Translations under genes and position numbers: made by a program
In this document: positions 48,733-60,276 of the stretch, in pieces
Position numbering within the stretch: the stretch's first letter is position 1
Layout: every line of letters begins with the position of its first letter
DNA from: Glandiceps talaboti
Taxonomy: Eukaryota; Hemichordata; Enteropneusta; Spengelidae
Reading direction: 5' to 3'
Length of the DNA: 64,000 nucleotides
Assembly: GCF_964340395.1 (NCBI RefSeq)
Contig: NC_135549.1
Location: 24,628,342-24,692,341 of the forward strand
Notes under the pieces: generated by a model
Told to the model about the DNA's origin: nothing
Database searches by the model: none
Seen by the model: the letters and a program-made list of their open reading frames with translations, nothing else

Positions 48733-50874
48733 GTTATTGTTATTGTTATTATTATTATTGTATCAGTAAACAGCAATTTAAAGTATAAATCAACCAACCC
48801 CTTTTACACTCTTGGTAAAACGGTGTTACATTGTACACTGTAGGCCGAATACGTTACGTTAAAACTGCAGACGAATAAATTTGTCGTGCATCTACTAGAA
48901 TGCTGCCAAAGTTCAGAAGAAGTGAAAACTCTCCTGATGGGTAACCAAGCTGGGAAAAAGAGCAAACAACGTCTCCCTGTACTTTCAAAAGCCATTGAGA
49001 CAAAGCAAATGCAGGTATAAAGTCATTTTAATTTATTTGGTACGTTGTCGAAATGTTAGTGAACAAATTTGCATTTGGATCTTTAGAATCTATTCCAGAA
49101 AGTTGTTTTTCTCATTATGGATATTAAGGATGGTCATTGATGAATAAGTTTCGAACATGCACCCCCCCCCCCCCAAAAAAAAGAAGAAAAAAAGAATAGA
49201 TAAATCTCCAAACGTAAAATTGAATGATGTATCTGCATGGATTTCGACCTTAAAAGTGGTTATATCGATCTATTACACTGTTACATTTACAGTTTGTTGC
49301 CCACCGTAAGTGCCACAGAATAGCAAGAGACGAATGGTTGAGAGGCCAACCACGATGGCACAGGAGAGATGGTTTTGGATGGACACTTCTTTATCACATT
49401 TATTGTTTTTTCATTTATCTTTGCTTTCTGCCGTTCTTAGCTATTATTTATGTCATTGTTCCCTGCTCTCCAGTGCGATATGTGCTTGACACTCCGAAGG
49501 CTAAATTCATAATGCAAATACTTTCTTATTTACTCTTCCTAATTTCACAGCTTGTGATGAATATACACTTTGATTTTACAGCTAAAGATCCTAGGCAAAT
49601 TTTTCTGACTTATGCTATTCTTATTCATAGTATCGCCTTACTTTGGACCGAGATATTAAGAATGTCTCATGGTATGAAAATGTACATGGCTGATTTATGG
49701 AACTATCTTCATCTAGTGGCTATATTTTCTGCAATGGTCGACACTGCATTACGGCCAATTAATGATCATGTTTGCTTAAGTGCCTCATTTATTGCCTACT
49801 GGAACAGCTCAACAGGTCTTTTTCTCACCTTGTCGAGTCTTCGCCTTCTACATTACCTGTTTTTAAATATTTATCTTGGTCCTATGCTTATGCTATTTGT
49901 TGCAATGATATGGGATGTCTTCAAGTTCATCATTATCTTTGCATACACTGTTCTGTGCTTTGCAATTGGATTCTTCTACTTGTATTACAAAAACGTGGAA
50001 CAATTTTCAAAGTAAGTATACAGAATCCATAAACTAATTATTGTAAACATTCAACTCATTCTTAAGTTCTTCGCAGATTCATCATAACCTTATTACCTAC
50101 TGTGACATGTATCCGATGGTAATATTTGGCAATAATGTTACACATGACGTAATATTTATAAGGTTAACACATTTTCACTTTCACGAGTGGTCGTTGGTCA
50201 ATCAGTCGATTGATCAAGCGATTGATCGATTGATCCAGCGATCGGTCACTCGATCGATCGATCAATCAATCAATCAATCAATCAATCAAGCAAGCAAGCA
50301 AGCAAGTTCGTGAAGCCAAGTAAAAATAAACCCATCTACTTATCCATCCACCAATCAATCAACCCATCTACTCGTCTATCCACACACGCATACGTAAGTC
50401 CATTCACTCGTCCATGTCAATAATCCAACCAACCAACCAACCAACCAACCAACCAACCAACCAACCAACTAACCAACCAATCTACCAACTAACCAACCAC
50501 CCAACCAACCAACCAACCATGAAAACAGTCAGTCAGATAGTTAGTCTACCTCTCTCCATGTTTATATTTACATTACTTCGATTACTTTGGTATATCAGCT
50601 GACAACATACATTCAATTACTACTCTACATTTGTATTTAACATTTCTGTATAGTTGCTTTTGTAGTTTGGCAAAAACCTGGTTTTACTTCCATTAAGGAA
50701 AGCCAGGGTTATATTATGCGTCTGTCTGTCTGTCTGCCTGTCTGTCTGTCTGTCCGTCCGTCTGTCTGACTGTCCGTCCGTCCGTCCGTCTGACTGACTC
50801 AGTTTGTCTATCTGTTTGACTGAGTCTGGCTGTCAGTCAGTCAGTCAGTCAGTCAGTCAGTCAGTCAGTCAGTA

Positions 50875-50934
<60 letters not shown>

Positions 50935-51021
50935 CTGTCTGTCTGACTGACCGACCGTCTGTCTGTGTGTCTCCGTCTGCCTGTCTGTCTGTCTGTCTGT
51001 CTATCTGCCTGTCTGATTGAC

Positions 51022-51097
<76 letters not shown>

Positions 51098-53204
51098 GGT
51101 CTGTCGGTCAGTCTGGCTGTCTGTCTGTGTATCAGTGATTTCAACATATAATAAAAATATAACTGCTTTAATTCTAATGGAACTCGCCACATATTTGTCT
51201 TACGGTTTTGACCAGACATGATATGGTTTTGACTAGAATGTGAATTTCTAATTTTACATAATTTGGTACATATATTGATGACTATAAGATGCAAGGATCA
51301 CACATTGGTTAAGAGTAGCAACTTCAAATTCCACAGAATCTTGCACATCCAGCGATGATAACAAAACACTCATGTCTAATTTGATTTTGTATTCCTCTTC
51401 ATATATGTTGGTGTTTATGTTACACCCAATCTATGAAACTGCCTAATTCATGAAATGTGCAATGTAACTTTGCTTAGTTCATGGAATGGTTAACCTTATG
51501 CAAATGAGAGTACAGATTACGTTCTAAAAGGGCAAAATTAATTTTTGGGGGCAAAAATTTTGAACTAGGGTGTTGATAATCGAACTCTATTAAAACACAT
51601 GCTACTCTGAATTATAATAAAATATAAATAGTGAAATGATGAGTTTGCAAATACATGATAATAAAGTTGTTTGGTTGATATTTATTTTGTGTGTATGTCC
51701 TATAAAAGATACTCATATCATGTACTGGACATATCTTACCATACCCACTTCATCACCAGGGCAACACAATTAACTATTTCATGAACTGGGCAAACTTACC
51801 TACCCATTTCATGGATTGGGCAATTTCACAGATTGGGTGTAACATATATATGGTGATATACGAACGGCCCTTGTGGAAGGCAGTCAGTTTAAATCTCTTT
51901 TTTTTTGTTGATTGTAGCATGGACGTGAGTATCATGACGCTGATGACAATGATTTTTGGTAGTGATCCCTCAACGAGTATTATTAATGTGAACCTCCCAG
52001 ACAGCGTATCTCAAGACTGTGATGCGCACTTCGATGGAAATATATATTTTAAGATATTTGGCTATACATTATATGTGACATTCGGTCTATTGGCTTTGGT
52101 TATTCTGTTAAATATCTGCATTGCTATGATGTCTGATACTTATTCAAGGCTACAGGTGAGATCCCTTAAGGTTTTGTTGCTATAAAACTTGATCTTAGCA
52201 ATGCATGACGAAGTAGGATGTATAAGAAAATGTCTGTGATTGATCACTTTTATTGACAATGAGAGATAGTCATTGATGGCAACAGAAACAACGAGTTATT
52301 CTACATGTTGCCAAGTGAATACAAATCGTGTACTGGTTAGGGTTAGGGTTATGGTTAACAAAACCATTCAGTATTATTTCAATAGATGTTATGTTGTAAC
52401 AAATACTTTTAATACTCTCTGTATCAACTACGTACCTACACAGTGAATCTTATATTAAGGTATCTGGAATTTAAAAAAAATTATTCAGTGACTAAATTCC
52501 TTAACGGACTGTCAGTGTCTACAGTATGTATTAATTGTAGCACATTCAATTTTGAATGTCAAAAGCCTCAAAGGGTATTTCGGATGAGTTACACACGTAG
52601 CTAGGTCGACTTCTCTGAGGAGATTAGGGGTAACACTTGACAACACAAATTGTTTACATTTAACAAGTTTAAAATGACTTGTGAAACAATATCTGGGATT
52701 CACTGTCAATCATTTGCAAGACAAAAGTTCTCAGCGATATTTAATGTAATATAAATGGTTTGATTACAGCAAGATATAGATATCTACTGGAAGTTTTTCA
52801 GAACTACTGTTTGGCTAGAGTATATGCAAGATGACACCCCTGTATTGCCTGCACCATACAATATCATTCCATCTGTTTCTTGTCTCAAATATCTGTGGTC
52901 GAGGTGTAGCCATAATCATTCGGATACAATCCGGAATGATATCGAGGTAATTACGATTATATTCCGTAAAACGTTTTATTCTGTATAATATTGTCCAAGA
53001 ATACGAAACAATTGTTATTGTTAAGATCTTGATATACTTGAAATTGACCTTGATGTTACAAAATGTTACGAATGTCTTGTAGAATATAGTTGTGTAATAC
53101 ACTCAAGACAATAAATTAAGAAAAACTTAAAACTATATATTTTCAGTGAATGAACTCTCTCTCTCCCCGTTAGTGTTATTCTGTAACATTATTTCAGTGC
53201 ATTT

Positions 53205-53235
<31 letters not shown>

Positions 53236-53986
53236 TTGTATGTATGTATGTATGTATGTATGTATGTATGTATGTATGTATGTATGACATCTGCATATAT
53301 CTTTCTATTTAACTACAACATATACACTTAAATCTGTTTTTGTTATTGTTGCTGTTGTTGTTGTAGAACTATTACCACAGAGTTTTCCTACATAGAACTA
53401 TTCCATCGCTCTCACCAGAATCCGTTTGTATTGCAGTCAAAAATTATAATGGTTTTTGGTAACTTTCTGGAGGAATACAGATCAAGCAGAACAATCAGTA
53501 ACCACAGTTGTTTTTGGTAAACTGAATACTTCATGTAAAACTAGTTTTCTATATAACATAACCCTACCTATTATACTATTATCAGGTGTTGATTAAGAGA
53601 TCAAGCTAATTTGACGCCATATTATTACCTATGAATGACATGAACAACAATATTGTTTGTCTATTTTTTTGAAAATAACAGATGGTCATTTCTGGAGAAA
53701 CAGATTCTTCAAACAATAAAAGGAAAGATCTATCATATACAGAGGTGAGATGTAAATATTTTTTGTCTTTTCGTTAAGGTATCCAAATTCTTTTATTGTA
53801 CATTCCAATTTACTTTTATTAATTTTTTCTTCCCAATATATGACCTGGAAATCATAGCTGACGAAGATATTGATGTGCAGATACCTACTAAAGGAAAAAA
53901 TTACTGAAGGACCTACACAGAGATCCGATAAAGAATCAGACACATCGCAAACTGGTGATGTTCATGGTCATGGAACCTGGTTCTAA
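43066..53986 (+). CDS. TRPC-like cation channel, copy 1
   Basis: Nine exons join in phase to about 657 codons plus stop: 43066-43215, 43732-43888, 44327-44496, 48844-49014, 49293-50011, 51918-52155, 52770-52946, 53682-53744, 53858-53986. TRPC channels are tetrameric, Ca2+-permeable plasma-membrane channels opened downstream of phospholipase C. Visible order: N-terminal ankyrin-type helices ([38 protein letters not shown]), the TRP_2-like [20 protein letters not shown], pre-S1 FVAHRKC, six hydrophobic segments, pore helix [13 protein letters not shown]6 [20 protein letters not shown] box [13 protein letters not shown] with [11 protein letters not shown], and C-terminal RYLLKEK. The family shows it clearly; the exact TRPC subtype cannot be told. 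Short for the family: only about two ankyrin repeats are evident. The start ATG is conserved in the second copy at 63918. Candidate poly(A) signals are AATAAA at 54108 and 54517. Confidence 0.88.
43732..43888 (+). CDS. TRPC-like exon 2: ankyrin repeat
   Basis: [20 protein letters not shown], then [20 protein letters not shown] and GATHLDKP. Classic T-PLxxAAxxxxxxxVxLLxxxGA ankyrin pattern. Acceptor TCTAG, donor GTAGTT (weak but GT). Confidence 0.85.
44327..44496 (+). CDS. TRPC-like exon 3: TRP_2 region
   Basis: [20 protein letters not shown] then [23 protein letters not shown] channels have S-R-x-x-x-Y-x-x-L-x-S-P-x-Y-x-x-L..DP..A..LS.EL here. Donor GTAATG at 44497. Confidence 0.92.
45475..45610 (+). 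repeat. Dispersed repeat, copy 2
   Basis: Inverted relative to 12840-12965. Lies directly upstream of the LINE remnant in TRPC intron 3. Confidence 0.6.
45735..47690 (+). pseudogene. Decayed LINE reverse transcriptase in TRPC intron 3
   Basis: In order: residues like [12 protein letters not shown] (about 45846), an RT start [20 protein letters not shown] (about 46333) with [29 protein letters not shown] (about 46588), [18 protein letters not shown] (about 46860), FADD-like (about 46993) and GELGRPSLR near 47380. The tail is GTGGGCCAGTGGCC with AATAAAC at 47670. Several stops and frameshifts; dead. Clade uncertain (L1/Nimb-like). Confidence 0.75.
48540..48681. mobile_element. Near-perfect 142 bp palindrome (MITE)
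   Basis: The arms run from GCGATAAACCACCCCTTGGGG inward and mirror CCCCAGGGGGTGGTTTATTGC. Internal pairing includes GGTATACCA, GGTTTTGACCAGTGAA and ATATATGCACTCG. Only a few mismatches in about 68 bp of arm, so it is young. It lies about 160 bp upstream of TRPC exon 4. Confidence 0.85.
48690..48762. repeat. (ATT)n microsatellite
   Basis: ATT units with a GTT variant block. Confidence 0.95.
48844..49014 (+). CDS. TRPC-like exon 4: linker helices
   Basis: [20 protein letters not shown], then [11 protein letters not shown] and [17 protein letters not shown]. Matches the C-R-x-x-E-E-V-x-x-x-L and L-x-x-A-I linker helices before S1. Confidence 0.9.
49293..50011 (+). CDS. TRPC-like exon 5: S1 to S5
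   Basis: 239 codons. Opens with [20 protein letters not shown] (TRPC F-V-A-H-x-x-C), then hydrophobic spans beginning at [88 protein letters not shown] and [20 protein letters not shown]. Donor GTAAGT at 50012. Confidence 0.93.
50195..50520. repeat. GATC/ATCA/CAAG and (CCAA)n arrays
   Basis: Mixed tetranucleotides in TRPC intron 5, beginning with GATC-based palindromes and ending in (CCAA)n. Confidence 0.9.
50719..51128. repeat. (TCTG)n field
   Basis: About 400 nt of TCTG with TCCG and CAGT blocks, in TRPC intron 5. Confidence 0.95.
51918..52155 (+). CDS. TRPC-like exon 6: pore and S6
   Basis: [20 protein letters not shown] is the pore helix and filter region with an acidic residue. Then [20 protein letters not shown] and [11 protein letters not shown] form S6 and the start of the TRP helix. 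Phase closes to 0. Confidence 0.92.
52770..52946 (+). CDS. TRPC-like exon 7: TRP box
   Basis: [20 protein letters not shown], then [17 protein letters not shown]. The WKF..T..W..Y then LP.P.N.IPS series is the TRP domain of TRPC channels (EWKFAR box). Confidence 0.92.
53203..53286. repeat. (TGTA)n microsatellite
   Basis: About 20 TGTA units with one TGTT variant, in TRPC intron 7. Confidence 0.95.
53682..53744 (+). CDS. TRPC-like exon 8
   Basis: 21 codons, [20 protein letters not shown] followed by E, acceptor AACAG, donor GTGAGA, phase 0 to 0. Low complexity; chosen by splice sites and phase. Confidence 0.6.
53858..53986 (+). CDS. TRPC-like exon 9 with stop
   Basis: [20 protein letters not shown], then a polar tail ending HGHGTWF and TAA. 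The R-Y-x-L segment matches the C-terminal coiled region of TRPC (IKRYVLQ). Confidence 0.7.
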   Translation: MTKILMCRYLLKEKITEGPTQRSDKESDTSQTGDVHGHGTWF

Positions 53987-54214
53987 CACCAAGTAAACAA
54001 AAGCAGTTGTGGGTTAGATCTACTCAACACAAAAACACAACATAGTGGTTGGGAGGTAAAGGTCAACTTTCTTTGCAGTTGACAATACAAATTATGCTTT
54101 ACATAGAAATAAAAAGAGAAAGAAAATTGCTGCACAATGGATCTATAGCTATAGTAATAAAATTATGTAATATACCATGTGACAGCAGCCTAAGTCGAGG
54201 CAAACCATATCATA

Positions 54215-54370
54215 TCATGTATCATGCTACATCACATCACATCACATCACATCACATCAAGTCATATCATATATATCATATATCATATGCCACATCTTAT
54301 ATATCATATATCATATCATATCATCATATCATATCATATCATATATCATATCATATATATCATCTCATAT

Positions 54371-54409
<39 letters not shown>

Positions 54410-54475
54410 TTCTTCTTCTTCTTCTTCTTCTTCTTCTTCTTCTTCTTCTTCTTCTTCTTCTTCTTCTTCTTCTTC
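54215..54475. repeat. Compound CATAT/CAT/CTT array in the TRPC 3' flank
   Basis: ACATC and ATATC units, then (CAT)n, then (CTT)n of about 70 nt, followed by a candidate AATAAA at 54517. Confidence 0.95.
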
Positions 54476-54516
54476 TCATATTCATAATCACAGCCTCGTA
54501 CATGTATTTAAACTTC

Positions 54517-54522
54517 AATAAA
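54517..54522 (+). terminator. Candidate poly(A) signal of the TRPC-like gene
   Basis: AATAAA followed within 20 nt by the GT-rich GTATGTGGCTGTTAGTGT. An earlier AATAAA at 54108-54113 lacks a clear GT-rich element. Confidence 0.4.
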
Positions 54523-54677
54523 GTATGTGGCTGTTAGTGTACACATCATTAAATTAACAAATGACTGATACATTGCAATTGGGAATGGACAGGTTGCTTA
54601 CTCAGTAATTAAAAATGTTATTTAATTACTCAGGTAATTGCATAATAAACGTTCTGCAGTACAACTATTAGTTGTAT

Positions 54678-55269
54678 TGTTACAGATGAGAGAATACAAC
54701 TTTTTAATATTCGCTAAGTTTTGATGTTTTGCGAGGTCACCGTGAACTCTCAGCTGTCATGAATTAATACTTAGAACAAATGTTTGCATTTCGCGAATAG
54801 TATTCTTCTAAGATGACAACATTAAGTTATTATAAGACCAACAGTGTCTAATAATGACTAATTACAGACACTTGGAAGAACGATGACGTGATCACATTGT
54901 TTAGCTAGTTTTCATATTTGTCAATATCATTTGCATTGAAAAGGCGACACTGTAATACTTCCGTTTTAGTCATTCATGGTGCTGATCATTTTATTACCCA
55001 ACCATTTGAGTGTTGTATATTTTATGTAAGAATTTAATGGAATAATAAAGTTCGGATTCAGTCTTTGGAAGAGACGAGCCGAGGTCAGGAGCTTCGATCT
55101 GCTCCCTGAAAACTTCTAAATGATCCAGATTAATTATGAACATTGTGTGTAGTTTGAGCTAATTCCCTAAAAGTCCATCTCGATCCCGTGTACAGAGTGG
55201 AGAGAGACAGAGAGAGAGTAACATTGAAGGAGGGTTACGTTAACTGTAGAGGCCCCTCAATTTGTTACA
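54678..55269 (+). repeat. Left LTR
   Basis: 592 bp; pairs with 56860-57520. Starts TGTTACAGATGAGAG and ends ATTTGTTACA. Contains a short GAGA tract that is long in the other copy. Confidence 0.88.
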
Positions 55270-56859
55270 TTGGTGGAAAAACCGGCCTTGGACTAGAAGG
55301 ACCAATGTGTGCGTAATGAGACAAATTTAAACTTATGAAGAATAATTGACAACCTTTGAGAAGAAGAAAAAACAACACCACTGGGTGATCGTGAGTGACA
55401 AATCGATGACTCGAGAACTTTTCGAAGGAAACTTTTAATGATTATGTTACAATGCTGCAGGGAATTCAAGTCGAATTAGAACTCGTAAAATATTGCAGTG
55501 ATGGACTAAGATATCTCAGAAGGAGGGATTGTGTTGCAAAATGTCGAATTGTGAATAAGTAGACAGCGATAGAGACTTTGACAAACGTTGTAGCAGTGAA
55601 ATTTTCAACGGGGACCGAACAGCTGCCATGCGATTGGAGATATCACGTATCGCACGCTGATGCAGACCGAAGCAGTTCGCATGTGAACTACATGTTTAAG
55701 ACTTTTGAAGGACAAACAACTCATTAATCATACGGTAGTAAAACCGTTTTCAAAGATTGACATTATTTTATTCCTCGAATTCATTTCTTTTCATGATCAG
55801 CAATTTTTTTACTGTGTGTACAGAGAAATGTGTAAGAAATAATAATTGTATGCTCGATTTAGTTTTTGAAATCTATTTCTTTTATCAGAACCATTCCAGT
55901 GATACTGTTTTACATATCAACGGTCGCGTACAAGCAGATATAATATAATTGATGATTTATCTATGGAGAAAATTTCAGTTTAATAAGAATATTTATCGGA
56001 ATATGGAGTATTGGAAACTCCTCGAAGTTTTATTGATTCTGAGTTGTTGTGAGCTGAATACGCTACAGATAAATGCGTTGCTCACACGTTAAGTCGGACT
56101 TTGTGATTTAGGGTTCCTGCACAGTAAAGAAAGGAACCAAGTTGATATAGTATTTTATTGAATTTGCAGTACAAGATAACTATTTGAATTCAAATTTGAG
56201 TGTAAAACAGAGATCCGACCGAAATGAGCTGTATTATTGTCTATGCAAAAATTCCTTTCAAATTCCGCAAGAATTTCTGAAATGCCTCAAATGCTAAAAA
56301 CCCGTATGATAACTGCTAGTCCAACTTTTTTTCAATCGTACATGACGTAAAGTTGTTGTTTTTTCACAAAAAAGAATGACACCACTTGTTTAATGAAAAT
56401 ATCATCTATTTCTCGATTTTTGAGTTGTCATTGAAGAGCACCTGCATGATAGATTTTACAAGTCAAAATTCAATAGGGTTTCATTTTTATCTGGGTAAAA
56501 GATAGGCACGGCTGTGTGAGTGATTGTATAGTCTGGCCAGACGCTGTATGATAGAGGAGCTGTATGACAGAGGACTCTAAAGGTACTTCTTGAATAACCA
56601 CTCACATATCGTCAATCTTGAAAAAGATAATCGCTGCAATTCCAATCTTTAAAAGTAAACCGCCTGTCTCGAAATCAGACTGCTGTTCAAGAAATGAGCA
56701 GACATCCATAATATTCCAAGTTTAATTTCTGTAATTGTTTGTACTTTTCTCCTTTTCTATCGATTTACAAAATCATAAAAGTAATACATTTATGAAAGGC
56801 AATTATTTTGAATATTTTAATGTGTGACAGGGACGTCACACTTTGGGAGAAGGTGATAG

Positions 56860-57383
56860 TGTTAGGGATGAGAGAATACAACTTTTTAATATTCGCTATA
56901 TTTTGATGTTTTGCGAGGTCACCGTGAACTCTCAGCTGTCATGAATTAATACTTAGAACAAATGTTTGCATTTTGCGAATAGTATTCTTCTAGGATGACA
57001 ACATTAAGTTATTATAAGACCAACAGTGTCAAATAATGACTGATTAGGTACCGTTGGAAGAACGATGACGTGATCACATTATTTAGCTAGTTTTCACATT
57101 TGTCAATATCATTTGCATTGAATTAAGGCGACAACAATACTTCCGTTTTAGTCATTTATGGTGCTGATCATTTTATTACCCAACCATTTGAGTATTGTGT
57201 ATTTTATGTTTATAAGAATTTAATGGGATAATACAGTTCGGATTCAGTCTTTGCAAGAGACGGTCCGAGGTCAGGAGCTTCGATCTGCTCCGTGGCAACG
57301 TCTAAATGATCCAGGTTAACCATGAACATTGTGTGTAGTTTGAGCTAATTCCCTAAAAGTCCAAGTCGATCCCGTGTACAGAG

Positions 57384-57471
<88 letters not shown>

Positions 57472-57520
57472 TTGAAGGAGGGTTACGTTAATAGTAGAGG
57501 TTACCCTCCAATTTGTTACA
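56860..57520 (+). repeat. Right LTR
   Basis: 661 bp with a GA tract of about 80 nt at 57389-57467. Otherwise only scattered differences from the left LTR. Confidence 0.88.
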
Positions 57521-57976
57521 GTATATCAACTGTTTTTACAGTCATTAATAACTATGATTTACATATTGTAATATGTATAACCATTGCCTGTAGGTCAGAA
57601 TAGCTATATTGTGAAATTTTACACTATTGATTGCGATTAAGGTTTTTGTGTAGGCTATTTTTCATCCAATTCTTCATTGTAGGATTATTTTTGTAACTTT
57701 ATCGAAAATAAAGATACTAATCGGAACCACAAAGTTTCAGTGTTTGTTCTTTTAATATTCACTATAAAATTAAAACATTAAAACATACTCTGTTTACGTT
57801 ACGGTTATGTCCATGTAGAAATTTGATACCTGGGTATATTATCATACCATATTTGTCATATTTTTCACGTTGGAGAAGGCAATTTCCTTTTTTTTAAAAA
57901 TGTTGATGCAAATGCTTGTTATTGTTCTTCAAAAGAGCCATTTTTATTGAATCGTGTATCCCGTTTTATACAAAAG

Positions 57977-59157
57977 TCCAGCTGCCAGAGGTGTTTTTGT
58001 TTGTTTGTTTGTTTGTTTGTTTTGTTTTTGTTTTTTGTTGTTTTTTTTTTGGGGGGGGGGTTAACCTTGAAATGTGAGTTATATGATATTTTTTTGCAGA
58101 TTCCACCTCAGAAAGGTGTCCTGTTAGCATATCTGACGGGTGCCACTCCTGGGCATTTTGTTATATCGCGAGAAAACCAAAATACCAGGTAGGCTTAATA
58201 CTTACTGCCTATAAAACCATGTCAAAGTTACTGAAAAGTCATATTTACATGTTACACATGGTATGTTATGAATAATCAGTCAATTAGAAATATTTTGTCA
58301 AAAGTTCTGGATATTAAAATATCATAATTAGGCCAAGGTCAACAAAATGTCGCCATTTTCAGTTATTATGACGTATAGGTAGTGGATGTGTTTTCAGTGT
58401 ATCGTGTGGGTACATCCATGTATCATCTAGATTCTATTTATCAAATCAGGTTATGACACCAGTTACACATTATAAGAGTCATGCTGATATTTTGTCTCTA
58501 AAACTTAATATATGTAAGTATTTTGTTGAAATTAGTACATATCATAAATCATGATCTGATACCTTAATTATTAGGAAAAAGTGAACACCATGTGTTGATT
58601 TACAGTTAGTGATCATAATATATCCACAACAAATCTTGAGCCAAGGTGTTTGAATATAAAAAAAGTTTTTGAACTTCAAGCGTTGTATAAATTAGACCAT
58701 TTTGACCATAAATAAAATCTAGATGATACATGGTTGTACAAACACAATACACAGAAAACACAGTCACTAACTATAAGTCATAACACCTGAAAATGGCGTC
58801 ATTTTGTTGACCTTTGGCCTAATTATGATATTTTAATATCCAGAACTTTTGTCAAAATATTTCTAATTGACTGATTATACATAATATACAGCGTGTAACA
58901 TGTAAATATGACTTTTCAGTAACTTTGACATGGTTTTATAGGCAGTAAGTATTACACCTACCAAACCATGTGTTTACCGGCCCATAGCAATACATGATAT
59001 TTCGGTTTTCTTGCGATATAACAAAATGCCCAGGGGTGCGTGAGTGGCACCCGTCAGATATGCTAACGGGACACCTTTCTGAGGTGGAATCTGCAAAAAA
59101 ATATCATGTAACTCACATTGCAAGGTTAACCCCCCAAAACCACCTCTGGCAACTGGA
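57977..59157. mobile_element. 1.2 kb fold-back element
   Basis: Left arm about 57977-58445 and right arm about 58705-59157 are inverted copies, from the outer CTGCCAGAGGTG / CACCTCTGGCAA to the inner CATGTATCATCTAGAT / ATCTAGATGATACATG. The spacer is about 260 nt. The left arm has an added (GTTT)n and G-run. The small ORFs in both arms are the same sequence read from each side, not genes. Confidence 0.85.
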
Positions 59158-59856
59158 GTACAAAGCAGTACTGACTGTTCGTTCAACTGTCGCAAAATTC
59201 CTCTAGAGAGTTTCTGGGCCTTCATCTCATTTATTTCCTCTAGAGAGTTTCTTGTCCTTCATCTCATTTATCCCTATATTAAAACGAACCCGAATTCGTA
59301 AGCTAGTAAACTTGAAATGTAGAGACGTTCAAAAACACAGCAAAAAACGGTGGTTTTTTGATAACTTCGTAGATAAATTCGCCTGACGTCCTAGCCCATA
59401 CAACAACCTTAGGAAAAGAAAGTGCACACAGTATACATGTGTATATAAACACAAAGTGGACATACTAAACACGTCAAATGTATTATTAATATCAACATCC
59501 AGATATCTATGATAATAAAACCGGGTTTCTTGAGACATCAACTAAAATGAGTTTTCGTTGGCAAGTAATTTCCTAATCTGAAGGGCACTCAACCAAGAAA
59601 ACTAATTCCAGCAATTCACCGGAAGAAAAATCACATAATTGTCGACAAAATATCCATCCAGGAAAATTAATCCAAATTAGGAATTTCAGCTATCGATATC
59701 AACCTTCACGTTAAACCTATATGACAAAAAATGACAAAAACGTATAGTCATATATCAAGTTTTCTCAAATTGAGAAGAAATAAAGAAGTGTTATTTTTGG
59801 TCGTAAATAGCAATAAATCCAATATTGACAATGACACATCTTATCTTGACCAAACT

Positions 59857-60276
59857 CCCGGGGGGGGGGGGTACTCGGGTTGGTAATAGGTACATATATA
59901 CCCTGTTGGACAACAATTACAACCACAAGCTCTACTAAAAATTCACAAAGTAGGGGTCAAAAGTCTATATTCCTGCCAGAAACGGGTCAAATCGTCTGAG
60001 TTGTCATGAGTTTTGAACACCACGTGCATGCTTCAGTCATCTCTAGTTCATTGGCTGCTCGGGGGCCGATACAAATTAATGTTTGAAAACAATCCGAGGA
60101 AACAACCTTGTTCAAAATATGGGGTCAAAGGTCGTACGTGCATTTAAAGAGGTGGGTCAAACCTCTACATAATGCTTTAAAAATTAAGACTTAAAAGTCT
60201 ACATGAGTCAGAAAGAGGGTCAAAACGGCGGTACATACGTATATACCCTTTCTATGCCCCCCCCCCCCCCCCGGAC
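59857..60276. mobile_element. Palindromic-ended element with G-run/C-run termini
   Basis: Starts CCGGGGGGGGGG with TACTCGGG and ACATATATACCC, ends GTATATACCC, CTATG, a C-run and GG. The interior repeats GGGTCAAA several times. No ORF. MITE-like; target site not resolved. Confidence 0.65.

Larger units (their letters stand above)
54678..57520 (+). mobile_element. Non-autonomous LTR retrotransposon
   Basis: Direct repeats at 54678-55269 and 56860-57520 both start TGTTA and end TTTGTTACA. The second is longer because its internal GA tract expanded. A primer-binding-like TGGTGGAAAAACCGG begins one base after the left LTR (55271), and a purine run GGGAGAAGG lies before the right LTR. The 4 bp GTAT flanks both sides (54674-54677, 57521-57524). 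The 1590 bp interior shows no gag or pol motifs, so mobilisation would need another element's proteins. Confidence 0.88.

Noticed and set aside
53367-53462. Possible extra TRPC exon after a strong TTGTAG acceptor ([18 protein letters not shown]...)
   Set aside because: No in-frame donor that restores phase 0 for the next exon, and no TRPC similarity. Skipping it joins exons 7 and 8 cleanly.
57947-58192. 81-codon frame, with a similar frame on the minus strand at 58974-59225
   Set aside because: The two arms of the fold-back element share sequence; similarity comes from the inverted repeat and not from protein conservation.
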